Shown: positions 47,595 to 56,819, counted from the stretch's first letter. The stretch is 64,000 nt of DNA from Bacteroidota bacterium (GCA_016713925.1 JADJOH010000008.1:930001-994000), one strand, 5' to 3'. The notes: a model not told the origin generated them from the sequence alone. Made by a program: numbers and translations.

Positions 47595-50216
47595 ATGAAG
47601 GGATCGATCGCTTGCCGGATAATGTTGAGTTTGTTGAGCTTGTGCTTGCCGGGTACGGTGATGTCACAGGTGGTAGACGACTTCAGTGATGGGGATTTCA
47701 ACAATGGGAGGTTGTGGACCGGAGATTCCGCAGCCTTTGTGGTGATGAATGAAGTGTTGAAACTGAACAGCACCGGCAGCGACTCGTCCTTCCTTATAAC
47801 AGACGGTATACAAGTACTGGATACCATGGAATGGAGGTTTAAGATCCGGCTCGATTTCGCTCCTTCCGGATTTAATTATGCTCGCTATTATCTCTGTTCC
47901 GATTCTGACGATCTGAAAAGTCCCTTATCAGGATATTTTCTGCAATTCGGTGAATCGGGTTCGGCAGATGCAGTAGCCTTATATAAGCAGATAGGAACGT
48001 CTATCAGTCTCATCACACGTGCAACAGATAGTCTGATCGCATCTCCTTTTGATATCCGGATAAGGGTGCTGCGGTTGCCGTCGGGACAATGGGAATTATG
48101 GGTTGATTATGCCGGAGGGGAAGCATTCTATTTTCAGAGTAGTGGATTGGAGAATAGTATTCAACCCGGACCTTATACCGGCTGGAAATGTATCTATACC
48201 TCCAGCAATGCCGATAAGTTTTTTCTGGATGATGTGTACGCCGGGGCTTATTTATACGATACGATCCCGCCCCGAATCATTACTGCAGCTATCGGCAGCG
48301 ATTCTCTTATCTCTGTCATTTTCGACGAAGAACCGGATAGTGTTTCAGCGGTTAATACTCAGCATTATATTATTGATGGGGGGAGTCAGCCGATGTCGGT
48401 GCGTGTGGATTCAACAAATTCAAAAACAATTTTACTGTTGTTTTCACAGGCTTTTTCCTCAAACGGTATCTATCAATTGAATGTTCATGGTATAATGGAT
48501 TCGCATGGAAATGTAAGTCCGGATACCCAATCGATTCAATTGTTCATTGCATCACCTGCTGCCGTTTCGGATCTGGTCATTACGGAAATTATGTCTGATC
48601 CTACTTCTGCTCCCACATTACCTCCCTATGAATATCTGGAAATTTATAACAGAAGTCAGAAGGTAATACTTCTATCAGGATATAAGCTCAGCGATGGTAG
48701 TACTGACGCCTACCTGCCGCAGGATACCATTTTCCCTGGCCAATATAGAGCTTACACTGAAAGTAGTGTGGTGTCATTTTTTCATGCAGCCGGATATTCG
48801 GGAATGAAGGGTGTTAGTGGATTTCCAACGCTGAATAATGATGGCGACCGATTGAAAATTATTGATGCGAATGGAAGTACTCTGGATATTATTCAATATG
48901 ATGTTTCGATGTACAAGGATCCATTGCGGGATGATAAGGGATGGTCGCTGGAACGTATTGATGCGGATTTTCCCTGCAGTGATAGAAACAATTGGGCCGC
49001 TAGTCATGATCCTTCAGGAGGAACACCTGGTCGCGTAAATTCAAAAGCAGGGTTTTTCAGTGATACCATTGCTCCATGGCCGGTCTTTGCTTTTCCTGAG
49101 GATAGTACTACTTTGAAAGTTTGTTTTAGTGAAGCCGTAGATAGTGTTTCGTCAAACCATGTTCAACTCTATAATGTAATTGATGGTATAGGAGAACCTT
49201 CTTCCATATTTTTCTTGGAAGAACAATCGTGTTTTACTTTAAAATTCAATATGCCTTTTCAACCTGATGTTTTCTATACCCTTTCTTTTGACCCGTCCAT
49301 TCAGGATTGTGCAGGCAATATAATCAAGAGATGGAATTCACTTCAGTTCTCTATTCCTGATTCAATCCGACCCGGTGATATTATTATAAATGAAATTTTG
49401 TTTAATCCGGTTGATGATGGTAGTGATTTTGTTGAGATCCAAAATATCGGTGATCATAGTGTAGATCTTTCCCTACTAAGAATTGCACACGCAGACCCAC
49501 TTACAGGGATTGTGGATGACATTCTGCCATTTTCATTGGAGTCCCGTTTGCTCTTACCTGGAGATTTTGCTGCGACGACTTCAGATAATTCGGATCTTCT
49601 TAAACGTTATTCAATAGGGGATATCAGGCAATTAATTGAAAGTAGTCTTCCTTCATTCAATGATGATGAAGGCATTGTCGTCTTGCTGAATTCTTCATTC
49701 AGTGAGCTGGAACGTTTTCATTATAAGGATGATTTTCATTTCAAGCTTTTAAGTGATCCCGAGGGGGTTTCTCTGGAGCGTATCTCTCTTTTGGGTGCGG
49801 TAAATGATAGTAGCAATTGGCATAGTGCGGCAGAAAATCTCGGGTTTGCAAGCCCTTGTGCCCTCAATTCACAATATTATGATCCAAAAAAGTTGGACGA
49901 GCAATGGCTCAATCTCGCACCTGAGTTATTCTCACCCGATAACGACGGTTATCATGATGTACTGGGCATCTCCTGTAAACCATCACGACCCGGCTACATG
50001 GTGGCACTTTCTATCTATAACGAATTTGGAATTCCTGTACGTAAGCTCACACAGCAGGAACTTATAGGTGGTGAAGGGTTTTGGATTTGGGATGGACTTT
50101 CAGATCAGGGAGGACTGCAGGGTGCGGGTATATATGTGGTAGTTCTCGAGATGTTCCATATTGATGGAGATACAAGGGTGATTAAAAAGGCGGCTGTGCT
50201 GGCAAAGAAAAGTTAA
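47595..50216 (+). CDS. Secreted surface protein with lamin-tail domains
   Basis: The product has 873 aa, with a signal peptide (ending around PGTVMSQVV). An N-terminal jelly-roll domain (DDFSDGDFNNGRLWTGD, residues about 25-215) is followed by a bacterial Ig-like segment (SDSLISVIFDEEPDSVSAV). Two lamin-tail domains follow (DLVITEIMSDPTSAPTLPPYEYLEIYN and GDIIINEILFNPVDDGSDFVEIQN, about residues 325-440 and 590-720), with another Ig-like domain between them. The C-terminus (APELFSPDNDGYHDVLGI, NEFGIPVRKLT, GEGFWIWDGLSDQGG) is a gliding-motility-type (type B) C-terminal domain used for T9SS export. Adhesion or extracellular matrix work is likely, but the target is unknown. Confidence 0.88.
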   Translation: MKGSIACRIMLSLLSLCLPGTVMSQVVDDFSDGDFNNGRLWTGDSAAFVVMNEVLKLNSTGSDSSFLITDGIQVLDTMEWRFKIRLDFAPSGFNYARYYLCSDSDDLKSPLSGYFLQFGESGSADAVALYKQIGTSISLITRATDSLIASPFDIRIRVLRLPSGQWELWVDYAGGEAFYFQSSGLENSIQPGPYTGWKCIYTSSNADKFFLDDVYAGAYLYDTIPPRIITAAIGSDSLISVIFDEEPDSVSAVNTQHYIIDGGSQPMSVRVDSTNSKTILLLFSQAFSSNGIYQLNVHGIMDSHGNVSPDTQSIQLFIASPAAVSDLVITEIMSDPTSAPTLPPYEYLEIYNRSQKVILLSGYKLSDGSTDAYLPQDTIFPGQYRAYTESSVVSFFHAAGYSGMKGVSGFPTLNNDGDRLKIIDANGSTLDIIQYDVSMYKDPLRDDKGWSLERIDADFPCSDRNNWAASHDPSGGTPGRVNSKAGFFSDTIAPWPVFAFPEDSTTLKVCFSEAVDSVSSNHVQLYNVIDGIGEPSSIFFLEEQSCFTLKFNMPFQPDVFYTLSFDPSIQDCAGNIIKRWNSLQFSIPDSIRPGDIIINEILFNPVDDGSDFVEIQNIGDHSVDLSLLRIAHADPLTGIVDDILPFSLESRLLLPGDFAATTSDNSDLLKRYSIGDIRQLIESSLPSFNDDEGIVVLLNSSFSELERFHYKDDFHFKLLSDPEGVSLERISLLGAVNDSSNWHSAAENLGFASPCALNSQYYDPKKLDEQWLNLAPELFSPDNDGYHDVLGISCKPSRPGYMVALSIYNEFGIPVRKLTQQELIGGEGFWIWDGLSDQGGLQGAGIYVVVLEMFHIDGDTRVIKKAAVLAKKS

Positions 50217-50846
50217 ATGAAAATCAGTATGGAAAATAGACAAGTTGAAGAAAACGAACTGATCCGCAGCATTTATATTATTCGCGGATGCAAGGTCATG
50301 TTGGACCAGGATCTGGCTACCTTATATGGTATTCCAACGAAAAGGTTGAATGAACAGGTAAAGCGAAATCCTTATCGGTTTCCTGCCGATTTCATGTTCC
50401 AACTGACTGAAGATGAGGTAGAATCATTGAGGTCGCAAAATGCGACCTCAATGATTCCTGTAGCATCCGGAAGTCCGCGGTCCCTCGTCAAAAATGCGGG
50501 ATCGGATGAAATTTCTTCAAAAGGAGGAAGACGGTATTTACCTTATGTCTTTACTGAACATGGCGTTCTCATGCTCTCGAGCGTGCTGAATAGCAAAGTT
50601 GCTATAGAGGTCAACATAAGAATTATGAGGGTATATGTTCGCCTGAGAGAAATCCTGAGTGTGCACGAGGAACTCTCTTCAAAAATCGATTTTCTGGAAT
50701 CTAAAATTGAAAGAAATTCGGAGGAGATCATATTGATTTTTGATGCCTTACAGCAGTTAAATGAAGCACCGGATATCAAGGATCGTGTAAAAATTGGTTT
50801 TCATTCAGGTCTGGCAGAGGAAGAGCTTCGATCCTATGCCCTATAA
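50217..50846 (+). CDS. ORF6N-domain DNA-binding protein
   Basis: The 209-aa protein carries the ORF6N domain (IRSIYIIRGCKVMLDQDLATLYGIPTKRLNEQVKRNPYRFPADFMFQL and GGRRYLPYVFTEHGVLMLSSVLNS), which is shared with phage and mobile-element proteins and probably binds DNA. About 30 residues between LRSQ and GGRRYLPY are extra compared with the usual family text, and a 17-bp perfect stem lies at their beginning. A coiled-coil-like C-terminal part follows. Its start codon directly follows the lamin-tail gene. There are no other phage genes here. Confidence 0.88.
   Translation: MKISMENRQVEENELIRSIYIIRGCKVMLDQDLATLYGIPTKRLNEQVKRNPYRFPADFMFQLTEDEVESLRSQNATSMIPVASGSPRSLVKNAGSDEISSKGGRRYLPYVFTEHGVLMLSSVLNSKVAIEVNIRIMRVYVRLREILSVHEELSSKIDFLESKIERNSEEIILIFDALQQLNEAPDIKDRVKIGFHSGLAEEELRSYAL
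50421..50457. repeat. 17-bp inverted repeat inside the ORF6N gene
   Basis: GAATCATTGAGGTCGCA is followed by a 3-nt loop AAA and its exact reverse complement. The core AGGTCGC / GCGACCT is the same as in the palindromes at 46374-46468. The hairpin codes for ESLRSQNATSMIP. Confidence 0.9.
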
Positions 50847-50958
50847 AGTTGTTCTTCCACCTATGTTTTTGAATTATTCAAAGAAATGTCAGTTAATTTA
50901 TTTAGAACGATGTCGATGGATTGAATAAGGTTTTTAACTTAGAGGCAAATCTAAGGCC

Positions 50959-51987
50959 ATGAAAAAAGGATATATACTATTTGTTTTCTTATTCGTTACT
51001 TGTTCCCTTCACGCCCAACAATCGCTGGATATCGGACTTGCCGGAGGGACAACTAATTATTTTGGTGACCTGGGTAATGATGAATTTTTTCAAAAAAGTT
51101 CGATGAGCCCCGGTATGGCCATAACGGTTCGCAATTTTATTTCACCCCGGGAAATTACCGGTATGAAGTATTCGCCAATAAATATCGAAGCCCGTTTGAG
51201 CTGGCATCGTATTCAATATGATGAAACTAGTCCGGTGGATGGAAAGAGCGGGACGGAATTGCGTAACTATGGGCGAGGATTGAATTTTCGCAATGATATT
51301 TATGGTTTCTCCTCTCATATCAGTTATACTTATTATCCCAATCGTCGCCTCCCGCTGCATAAACAGAGTCTTGCATTATTTGCTTACACAGGTATCGGGG
51401 TGTACTATGGTCGCCCGAAAGCGGATTTATTCAGTGGTGATATTGATATTGCAAACAGATACCATTTCTGGACCGATGGTACCATACGCGATGCTGCACA
51501 GTCTACAGGAAGCGGCAATGTTATCGAGAAGGATGGAAAATATGAAACGGATCTGATCGATTGGCGTAACGAAGGTCAGGGCGCTTATGATGAATCTAAC
51601 CCTTCAAAGAAAATGTATAGTCCCTGGCATTTGGGCGTTCCATTGGCGGTAGGTTTTCGTTATGGTCTGGATAAGAACATTACACTCTCGTTGGAGTTTG
51701 GTTACTATAAATTCTTCACAGATTACCTCGATGATGCCAGTGATGCCTATGCGACTTACAAGCAGATTGAACAGCAATTTCCGGGTGACCCCGTTAAACA
51801 GGAACTCGCTAAGTACATCAGTGATCCCACCGGACTTGGAACAGACGGTATGGTAGGGCCCCGGACATCCAGAAGAGGAAATCCCGCAATTACAGATTCC
51901 TATAGTTTTATAAATCTCGAGTTCGCATATAAGATCAACTGGAACCCTAAGAAAATAACAGCGTTATTCGCAAAGAAAGGTTTGTGA
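50959..51987 (+). CDS. Outer-membrane beta-barrel protein, DUF6089-like
   Basis: The protein has 342 aa, with a signal peptide (ending around SLHAQQ). The beginning LDIGLAGGTTNYFGDLGNDEFF and the text YSPINIEARLSWHRIQYDE, FAYTGIGVYYGRPKADL, GVPLAVGFRYGLDKNITLSLEFGYYKFFTDYLDD match a family of Bacteroidota outer-membrane proteins labelled DUF6089. The function is unknown. The alternating strands point to a barrel in the outer membrane. It is followed by a terminator. Confidence 0.85.
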   Translation: MKKGYILFVFLFVTCSLHAQQSLDIGLAGGTTNYFGDLGNDEFFQKSSMSPGMAITVRNFISPREITGMKYSPINIEARLSWHRIQYDETSPVDGKSGTELRNYGRGLNFRNDIYGFSSHISYTYYPNRRLPLHKQSLALFAYTGIGVYYGRPKADLFSGDIDIANRYHFWTDGTIRDAAQSTGSGNVIEKDGKYETDLIDWRNEGQGAYDESNPSKKMYSPWHLGVPLAVGFRYGLDKNITLSLEFGYYKFFTDYLDDASDAYATYKQIEQQFPGDPVKQELAKYISDPTGLGTDGMVGPRTSRRGNPAITDSYSFINLEFAYKINWNPKKITALFAKKGL

Positions 51988-51998
51988 GTTGCCGTTGT

Positions 51999-52024
51999 AG
52001 GAGCAACTGCTCCTGAAATTTTTT
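51999..52024 (+). terminator. Terminator after the DUF6089 gene
   Basis: A short stem (AGGAGC / GCTCCT, 4-nt loop) is followed after GAAA by six T. This fits a rho-independent terminator. The remaining 52025-52275 is AT-rich, with no gene seen. Confidence 0.6.
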
Positions 52025-52275
52025 CTGCAGTTATAGTCAGATGCATATGTGCATTTATTGTGTCTGAATATGACCTTGATACGGTGATTTCTTTCCTGCG
52101 TTAATTTAGTTTTAAGTGGCCTCTTCTTTTTTGAAATCGGAATCAATATAGCTTCATTTAATACTTTGTTATTTACGGATAATATATAAATAGCACTAAA
52201 TCAACAGAAGAAACGTAATTGAGGATGGTCGCTATGTGTTTTTATCTATTTTTATTGGTCAAATAGTTCAGACCA

Positions 52276-53624
52276 ATGGCGCCATTAAAGGATGTAGAGA
52301 TAGATTCAAAGAAGAGTTCAGTCGCACTTGTGCTGATTCCTTCTCTGCTTCTCACTTTTAACTTTCTAAAGAATATTTATAATGAAATAGTGGAGAATGG
52401 ATCTTTCTCCTTTGAGTCGTTGTTTATTGTTATCATGAATTTGTTTTTGACTTCTGTATTTGCATATTTATCGCTTATTGCACTTAAGAAGTATACTAAA
52501 AAGGCCCCGGACTTGTCATCAATAAGCTTGGAATATTAGATAACTCCGGACTGGTTTCAGCGGGAATGATTTTCTGGCAGGATATAATAGAGATCAACAG
52601 TACTAAAATTTTATTTTCGGAATGTATCACGGTGAAGGTGAAGAATCCGGATCGCTACATAAAAAATCAACGGACCTTGTTCAAGCGATCATGGCTCGAG
52701 TATGAATACAAGAATTATGGCTCCCCGGTGAATATTTCTGTCAGCGGACTTAAGATAAAGTTTAAGGATCTTTTCAGTATCGTTCAGCAGCATTTTCTTT
52801 CTACACATGTTGAGTCACGAACACTGGATTTAAAGCGGGAGAAGGAAGTCATTCAAACGGAGAAGAAGGCCTTAGTAGATTCCATTAATTATGCGAAAAG
52901 AATTCAGACGGCATTGTTACCCTCACAGCAGAAGATAGAAGAACATCTGGGTGAAAATTTTATTCTATTCCTTCCAAAAGATATTGTTTCGGGAGATTTT
53001 TACTGGGTAGAAACATCGGAGGATTGGGTTTTATTCGCAGGATGTGATTGTACCGGTCATGGAGTGCCGGGTGCACTGATCAGCATCTTGTGCATTAACG
53101 CCCTCAGCAGAGCGGTAAATGAATATGGTCTGGTCAAACCTTCATTGATCCTCGATAAGGTGGCAGAAATCATAGTAGACAGTTTAGGGATCAGTGGAGA
53201 AGTGAAGGATGGAATGGAGGCAAGTCTCTGTGCATTTAACAGGAAGACGCGTGAATTGTATTGGTCGGGGGCGAATTGCCCGTTATGGATTGCCAGAGAA
53301 GGTGCTGTATATGAATTAATGGAGTTTAAACCGGACAAGCAGCCTATCGGTCAGGTGGTAAATCGTTTTCCGTATACGAATCATAAAATTCATATTGAAA
53401 AAGGAGATGTCATTTATCTGTTCAGCGATGGGTATGCCGACCAGTTTGGGGGCGAACTGGGGAAGAAACTTACCAGAAAGAAATTCAAGGAAATTGTCAT
53501 GCTGCAACGTGGGAAATCGTTGAAAGAACAACAGGAAAATTTCCTTCGTTATCATAATGAGTACAAAGGAAGGATGGATCAGATAGATGATATTTTATTG
53601 ATGGGCATTAAGGTGGAGCGGTAA
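52276..53624 (+). CDS. Membrane SpoIIE-type PP2C phosphatase with STM3941-like N-terminal domain, one frameshift
   Basis: With one C added at about 52512, the two reading frames give one protein of about 449 aa. The N-terminal 160 residues have two hydrophobic helices (VALVLIPSLLLTFNFL and LFIVIMNLFLTSVFAYLSLIAL). A globular domain follows with NKLGILDNSGLVSAGMIFWQ, then DIIEINSTKILF and CITVKVKNPDRYI, resembling the STM3941 family. After a short coiled coil (LKREKEVIQTEKKALVDSI) comes the SpoIIE/RsbU phosphatase domain (PKDIVSGDFYWVE, GCDCTGHGVPGALIS, SDGYADQFGG with the metal-binding acids). These phosphatases usually act on anti-sigma-factor antagonists or on signalling proteins with Ser phosphate. 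No partner switch proteins are adjacent. Confidence 0.85.
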
Positions 53625-53728
53625 TCTCGTCACATTTGTGACCAAATAAGCGTTCCTGAAAAAATATTTTCAATGGTAATTATGGATAAAAGTTGGCAAA
53701 AGATAATTTGATAATTATTTATGAAAAT

Positions 53729-55291
53729 CTACAACTTAATCTCTTCCCCCTGCTGATTCAAAAAATGAAATTCCATGATATGATAAGCGGATATGGGTTC
53801 AACTTTAATCCAGCGTTTAAATTTCTTACGCCATTGCCATTGGAAGGATTTCATTGTCCAAAAATCTTTTTTCAGAAAGGCTGCGACGTAAGGATGCGTT
53901 TGAAGGGTAAGTCCTTTTTCATTTTGCTCCTGGCATAAATAGCGAAGATTGTTTTCAATGTCGTCAAGGAGCAGGAGAGAAGCTTTGATCTCGCCGGTAC
54001 CATCACAGGCCGGACATTTCTCTACGGTAATGATATCGGTAACCGGTCGTACACGCTCCCGTGTGATTTGAACAAGACCAAATTTTGTTGGAGGCAAAAT
54101 GGTATGACGAGCCCGGTCCTGCTTCATCTCCGCATTCAAGGTGTCGAAGAGTTCTTTCCGATGGAGCGTATTGCGCATATCGATGAAGTCGATGACAATG
54201 ATTCCACCCATATCGCGCATGCGTAACTGACGTGCAATTTCCTTAGCTGCCATGAGATTCGTTTGGAAAGCGTTGCTCTCCTGTGAATCACCACTGCCTT
54301 TGTTGCGGCCACCGCTGTTCACATCAATCACGTGCATCGCCTCGGTATGCTCGATGATCAGATAGGAACCACCGGCCATATTTACGGTCTTGCCAAATAG
54401 GGATTTTATCTGTTTGTCAATGCCGAAGTGTTCGAAAATAGGCATCTTGCCTTTGTACATCTTCACAATATCCACCTGGTCGGGAGCGATACCTCTGATA
54501 TAGGATTTTATCTCTTCTGCTACACGAACATCATTGACATGTATCGCATTGAAGTTTGGACTGAGAAGGTCGCGGAGGATGGTGGAGGCACGGTCAATTT
54601 CACCGAGTAGCTTTGACGGAGGTGCTGATGTTTTCAGCTGCTCATGCAGTGACATCCATTTGGAAGCCAGATCCTGAACATCCCGGTCAAGGTCTGCTAC
54701 CTTCTTCCCTTCAGCAACCGTGCGTACTATGATGCCAAAGTTGCGTGGCTTGATGCTCGTTGCAAGGCGCTTGAGACGTAACCTTTCGGCGGAACTTTTA
54801 ATTTTTTGGGAAACAGAAACCACATCCGAAAAGGGTACAAGTACTACATATCGTCCTGCAAAAGATACTTCAGAAGTAATGCGAGGACCTTTGCTGGAGA
54901 TGGGCTCTTTCGCGATCTGAACGATAATATTCATATTCGGATTAAGGATTTGATTGACCTTACCCGCCTTGTGAATATCCGGTTCGATTTCAAAATTATT
55001 CAGCAGCGCTTCAGCCTGGCTTCCGCTCTGCGTATGTTTCATAAACTTAATGAGGGATTGCACTTGTGAGCCCAGATCGAGATAATGCAGAAAAGCATCC
55101 TTCTCGTATCCGATATCCACAAAGGCAGCGTTCAAAGAAGGCATGATCTTCTTCACACGGCCCAGGTAGATATCTCCCACAGAGAAGTTGTTTTCTTTCT
55201 TCTCTTTGTTTAACTCTACGAGCAGTTTGTTCTCAACGAGGGCAATGTTTACCTCGGAGGTAGACGAATCGATGATCAGTTCGCTGTTCAA
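53729..55291 (-). CDS. rng: Ribonuclease E/G family protein
   Basis: This family cuts single-stranded RNA, maturing 16S rRNA 5' ends and degrading mRNA. The 520-aa protein has the S1 domain (VGDIYLGRVKKIMPSLNAAFVDIGYEKDAFLH, residues about 38-120), the nuclease core with DVNSGGRN and IIVIDFIDMRN, whose aspartates hold magnesium, and the zinc-link pair CPACDGTG. It is the short RNase G type without the long disordered tail. It is preceded by the small basic protein gene and a hairpin. Confidence 0.96.
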   Translation of the reverse strand: MNSELIIDSSTSEVNIALVENKLLVELNKEKKENNFSVGDIYLGRVKKIMPSLNAAFVDIGYEKDAFLHYLDLGSQVQSLIKFMKHTQSGSQAEALLNNFEIEPDIHKAGKVNQILNPNMNIIVQIAKEPISSKGPRITSEVSFAGRYVVLVPFSDVVSVSQKIKSSAERLRLKRLATSIKPRNFGIIVRTVAEGKKVADLDRDVQDLASKWMSLHEQLKTSAPPSKLLGEIDRASTILRDLLSPNFNAIHVNDVRVAEEIKSYIRGIAPDQVDIVKMYKGKMPIFEHFGIDKQIKSLFGKTVNMAGGSYLIIEHTEAMHVIDVNSGGRNKGSGDSQESNAFQTNLMAAKEIARQLRMRDMGGIIVIDFIDMRNTLHRKELFDTLNAEMKQDRARHTILPPTKFGLVQITRERVRPVTDIITVEKCPACDGTGEIKASLLLLDDIENNLRYLCQEQNEKGLTLQTHPYVAAFLKKDFWTMKSFQWQWRKKFKRWIKVEPISAYHIMEFHFLNQQGEEIKL

Positions 55292-55397
55292 TGCAGTATG
55301 CCTGTTGAAGCGTTGCTGAGAACTGAAATTCTAATAAAATTAAAAAATTAAATTCCAGCAGCTAGCTTACCTTTTTTGAAAAAGCAATAGCAAATAT

Positions 55398-55449
55398 GAC
55401 CTGCTGTACCTTTTAAAAAGTACAGCAGGTCCTTCAGCCCGAAAAGGGC
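55398..55449 (-). terminator. Two hairpins between the small basic gene and rng
   Basis: A 12-bp perfect stem (GACCTGCTGTAC / GTACAGCAGGTC, 10-nt loop) at 55398-55431 and a small one (GCCC / GGGC) at 55437-55449 lie directly downstream of the small gene. There is no strong U tract. They may end part of the transcript or protect its 3' end. Confidence 0.5.
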
Positions 55450-55545
55450 CTACCTGTTTTTCTTCTTATGACGATTTTTCCTTAAACGCTTCTTACGTTT
55501 GTGAGTCGCCATTTTATGACGCTTACGTTTTTTTCCTGATGGCAT
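55450..55545 (-). CDS. Very small basic protein, mS38/bS22-like (AURKAIP1/COX24 type)
   Basis: The gene codes for only 31 residues, starting MPSGKKRKRHKMATHKRKKR, of which about 18 are Lys or Arg. The pattern KRKRHKMATHKRKKRLRKNRHKKK resembles the AURKAIP1/COX24 domain of small-ribosomal-subunit proteins (mitochondrial mS38, bacterial bS22). The place next to rng and HU is conserved in this phylum. A ribosomal role is inferred. The start is ATG at 55543-55545. Confidence 0.75.
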   Translation of the reverse strand: MPSGKKRKRHKMATHKRKKRLRKNRHKKKNR

Positions 55546-55582
55546 GATTAAATGTTTTTAGTATTCTAACTTATAGTATTTT

Positions 55583-56419
55583 TCAGGAAGGTTTTTTCTT
55601 TAACTCTTCCACTAATTTAATGACATCTGAAACATCATAATTTGCATTCTTTATGAATGTTTCATAGGAACTCACAGCAGCAGCCGTGTCTCCTTTTTGC
55701 AATAACACTTGTCCAAGGAAGAAATGAATTTCATTTCGCTTTGGGTTTATCGCCAGCACTTTATTGAAACGCTCAATGGCCTTGTCAAGTTGTCCTGATT
55801 TAACAGAGAGCATCCCTAAATTGTATTGAGCCATTTCGTGATTGGGGTCGGCTGTTATTACTTCCCGTAATAACAAGATCCCTTTCATGGGTTCATTTGT
55901 TCCGTCGGCATAACAGGCGCCGAGATCGGTTTTGGCATTCAGATTCGCCGGGTTTATCTCCAGCACCTTTTCATAATTGGAGATGGCCTTCCCTACTAAA
56001 ATGGATCTGACTACCGTGTCATTTGCCATTCTAAAGGAATCGAAGTAGCGATAAGCGGCATCCAGATAAGACTGCTCACTTTGAACTATTTCCGCTTTTC
56101 GCTCAAACCAAATGGCTGAAGCAGCAGGAACTCCGTTGCGATCCCATAAACGACCAATACCATCTAATAATACGGTATCCTTGCCGCCATTCTTTTTGAG
56201 AGATGCCTCAAAGAAATCCAAATTCTTTGTCTCATTGCTGTCCAGTGATGTTCTGGCAGATTTTAACAAATCGTCCGGCTGAAACTCATCCCTGCTTCCA
56301 ACTTTCTCTTCTTTTACTTCCTTTCCCTGTTTATTAATTTGAGACGGAGCGAAATAAAGAGCAACGGAAAGCAGAATGGTGCCTGAAATGAGAAGTACCC
56401 TCAGTTGTGCACCTTTCAT
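55583..56419 (-). CDS. Membrane-anchored tetratricopeptide-repeat protein
   Basis: The product has 278 aa, with one N-terminal hydrophobic segment (LRVLLISGTILLSVALYFAP), charged residues, and three to four TPR units in the second half (ISNYEKVLEINPANLNAKTDLGACYADG, VITADPNHEMAQYNLGMLSVKSGQLDKAIERFNKVLAINPKR and FLGQVLLQKGDTAAAVSSYETF). TPR proteins serve as assembly scaffolds. It follows HU by 6 bp and is a fixed neighbour of HU and mutY in Bacteroidota. Confidence 0.85.
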   Translation of the reverse strand: MKGAQLRVLLISGTILLSVALYFAPSQINKQGKEVKEEKVGSRDEFQPDDLLKSARTSLDSNETKNLDFFEASLKKNGGKDTVLLDGIGRLWDRNGVPAASAIWFERKAEIVQSEQSYLDAAYRYFDSFRMANDTVVRSILVGKAISNYEKVLEINPANLNAKTDLGACYADGTNEPMKGILLLREVITADPNHEMAQYNLGMLSVKSGQLDKAIERFNKVLAINPKRNEIHFFLGQVLLQKGDTAAAVSSYETFIKNANYDVSDVIKLVEELKKKPS

Positions 56420-56425
56420 TCAGGA

Positions 56426-56731
56426 TTATTGAGCAGGTAAGGTTTTCTTGTTGTGCGCATTCTTAACACGCTCAGTGAAAGTCTTCGCAGGCTTGAATGC
56501 AGGAATGTAATGTTCCGGAATAATAATCGTTGCGTTCTTGGTGATGATACGTCCGGTTTTCTTCGCACGCTTCTTTACGATAAAGCTTCCGAAACCACGG
56601 AGATATACGTTTTCGTTATTGATCAGCGAGTTGCGAACAACTTTCATCATAGACTCAACGGTCTGCTGAACAGCTACCTTCTCGATCCCGGTTTTTGTAG
56701 AGATCTCATTTACTAATTCTGCTTTTGTCAT
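56426..56731 (-). CDS. HU/IHF-family DNA-binding protein
   Basis: The 101-aa protein has the family layout: TKAELVNEISTKTGIEKVAVQQTVESMM in the helical part and ENVYLRGFGSFIVKKRAKKTGRII in the beta arm, with the Pro-containing arm replaced by IIPEHYIPAFKPAKTF near the C-terminus. It bends and packs DNA. It is transcribed divergently from mutY and has its own TAnnTTTG element. Confidence 0.95.
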   Translation of the reverse strand: MTKAELVNEISTKTGIEKVAVQQTVESMMKVVRNSLINNENVYLRGFGSFIVKKRAKKTGRIITKNATIIIPEHYIPAFKPAKTFTERVKNAHNKKTLPAQ

Positions 56732-56769
56732 CTTTTACTGGTTATTATAATTTTCCTTTTACGGGGCTG

Positions 56770-56777
56770 CAAAGATA
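56770..56777 (-). promoter_or_regulatory. TAnnTTTG promoter element of the HU gene
   Basis: On the minus strand TATCTTTG ends about 38 nt before the ATG at 56731, giving a leader of about 30 nt. It is divergent to the mutY element at 56812-56819. Confidence 0.5.
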
Positions 56778-56811
56778 TGCTTTCCCGCTGAAATACAAAA
56801 TATTACTTGCT

Positions 56812-56819
56812 TATTTTTG
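56812..56819 (+). promoter_or_regulatory. TAnnTTTG promoter element of mutY
   Basis: TATTTTTG ends 8 nt before the ATG at 56828 and lies after the more upstream in-frame start at 56807, so it decides the start in favour of 56828. Confidence 0.55.

Noticed and set aside
47546..47827. A minus-strand ORF over the start of the lamin-tail gene
   Set aside because: It is the shadow of a well-supported signal peptide and jelly-roll domain on the plus strand.
50217..50846. A prophage or mobile element around the ORF6N gene
   Set aside because: Neighbours are ordinary chromosomal genes, and no integrase, attachment repeats or phage structural genes are nearby.
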